33,873 nt of DNA from Persephonella sp. (lineage in GTDB: Bacteria; Aquificota; Aquificia; Aquificales; Hydrogenothermaceae). Location: the NCBI GenBank assembly GCA_027030485.1, contig JALVEY010000046.1, positions 1 to 33,873 on the forward strand. The letters run 5' to 3'. The notes under the pieces are model-generated. The model had not been told where the DNA came from. It worked only from the letters and a program-made list of their open reading frames with translations, and did not search any database. The position numbers and the translations under genes were made by a program. Position 1 is the stretch's first letter, and every line of letters starts with the position of its first letter. Positions 33,194-33,873 of this stretch are shown here, in pieces.

Positions 33194-33873
33194 ATGATTG
33201 AACAGGAATTAAACAACCTTTACAGATCCCTATCCACAGAAAAAGATTTTTTTGAAAACTACAGGGGAAGGTTTGTTGACAGCTTTTTGAAATATTTTAA
33301 GAAAATATCAAATATGGAGCTGTCTGATGAAAGGATAAGAACCCTTTCAGAAGGGATATACAAGAGGCTTTTCAGCTTTCAGGGAAATCCTCTTGATGAA
33401 CTTTACTCTTTAGGACTTAAAATGTATGAAACAAAAGTTGATATAAGAGCTATCCTGTCCAAAGTTTTTATGGTAATGGCAAGGGATTTTCTTGAGCATC
33501 TTATACAGAAAGAAAAAGATATTACGTTTCTCAAAAACTATCTAACCCTTGTTGAGGCTTATCTTGATACTCTGGACAGAGCTAACACAGATTATGTTGA
33601 ATCCCTGCAGGATAAACTTACCAGTATTCTAAAAGAGAAAAAAATAGATCAGACCCAGACCATTATAGATATTCTGAGGGTAAAAAAAGAAAACATCAAA
33701 GTTATAGATTATTTCTACGAGGTTCCTGTTACCTGCAGTTCAAGGCTCCTGCGGATTGAAGGAAAGAATGTTTTTCTTGACGTTTCCAATTGTGTAAACA
33801 AAATCTTTGAAAAAGATCATTATGTATTTGTAAAAATTGACGGTCTGAGTAAAACAATAAAAGGAAAAGTTGA
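33194..33873 (+). CDS. Truncated hypothetical protein, possible PilZ-type C-terminus
   Basis: The reading frame from ATG 33194 stays open to the window end: 226 codons, beginning MIEQELNNLYRSLSTEKDFF. Residues 1-165 look entirely alpha-helical and soluble, somewhat like a globin-like or RsbR-type sensor bundle (YKRLFSFQGNPLDELYSLGL and on). From about residue 180 the sequence turns to beta strands (FYEVPVTCSSRLLRIEGKNV, then FLDVSNCVNKIFEKDHYVFV), which resembles the start of a PilZ-like (c-di-GMP-binding) domain, but the decisive RxxxR and D/NxSxxG motifs would lie outside the window. No clear SD is present, only an A-rich leader. A TATAAT at 33166-33171 may be its -10. Assignment is tentative. 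Confidence 0.6.
   Translation, partial: MIEQELNNLYRSLSTEKDFFENYRGRFVDSFLKYFKKISNMELSDERIRTLSEGIYKRLFSFQGNPLDELYSLGLKMYETKVDIRAILSKVFMVMARDFLEHLIQKEKDITFLKNYLTLVEAYLDTLDRANTDYVESLQDKLTSILKEKKIDQTQTIIDILRVKKENIKVIDYFYEVPVTCSSRLLRIEGKNVFLDVSNCVNKIFEKDHYVFVKIDGLSKTIKGKV

Noticed and set aside
1-33873. CRISPR array, insertion sequence, integrase, tRNA or rRNA gene
   Set aside because: No regularly spaced repeats, transposase motifs, cloverleaf or rRNA-like stretches were seen while reading both strands; every region is accounted for by genes or short gaps.

Overview
The window is a gene-dense, AT-rich stretch of a bacterial chromosome. Both strands are used, genes often overlap by 1-25 bases, and no gap exceeds about 120 bases. 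Frequent AGA/AGG arginine and ATA isoleucine codons, Lys/Glu/Ile-rich proteins, an Mre11/SbcD nuclease and a 4Fe-4S-type PurF suggest a thermophilic, Gram-negative bacterium of the Aquificales kind (Hydrogenothermaceae such as Persephonella or Sulfurihydrogenibium). This placement is inferred from sequence character, not from a search. I saw no tRNA, rRNA, CRISPR array, transposase or prophage.

Layout. 1-2577: the start of a tldD-like protease gene and a small unknown gene (minus), then trmH and a YbhB/PEBP gene (plus). 2578-13916: the main accessory block, an MSHA-like type IV pilus locus split into two divergent units. The minus unit, read from 9553 down, encodes a PilM/PilN-like (MshI) protein, a PilO-like (MshJ) protein, a PilP-like (MshK) protein, a secretin (MshL), a TPR protein (MshN-like), a 614-residue minor pilin carrying an L-type lectin domain, and a small c-type cytochrome. 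The plus unit encodes a pilin, an MshE-like assembly ATPase with a degenerate MshEN (c-di-GMP-type) domain, an MshG/PilC-like platform protein and a patatin-like lipase. The 107-base gap between the units holds a perfect 18-base palindrome. A retraction ATPase and a prepilin peptidase are not in the window.

13894-15973 (minus): NYN-domain protein, grpE and a DnaJ-family gene without the G/F linker. 16033-24388 (plus): small DUF2892-like membrane protein, sbcD/mre11, aldo/keto reductase, ABC exporter, a NIT-domain chemoreceptor preceded by a sigma28-like -10 element, and a UvrD/PcrA helicase. 24385-27811 (minus): a tight rng-bamD-rsfS-murI operon in which rsfS appears to start at a rare ATA codon. 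27898-33873: a NapH-like polyferredoxin diverges from a PEGA/beta-propeller lipoprotein, followed by purF, an M24 aminopeptidase and a truncated, possibly PilZ-type gene.

The points most worth following are the pilin-lectin fusion and its pilus locus, the ATA start of rsfS, and the inverted repeat GTTAGT-N4-ACTAAC found upstream of two separate transcription units.
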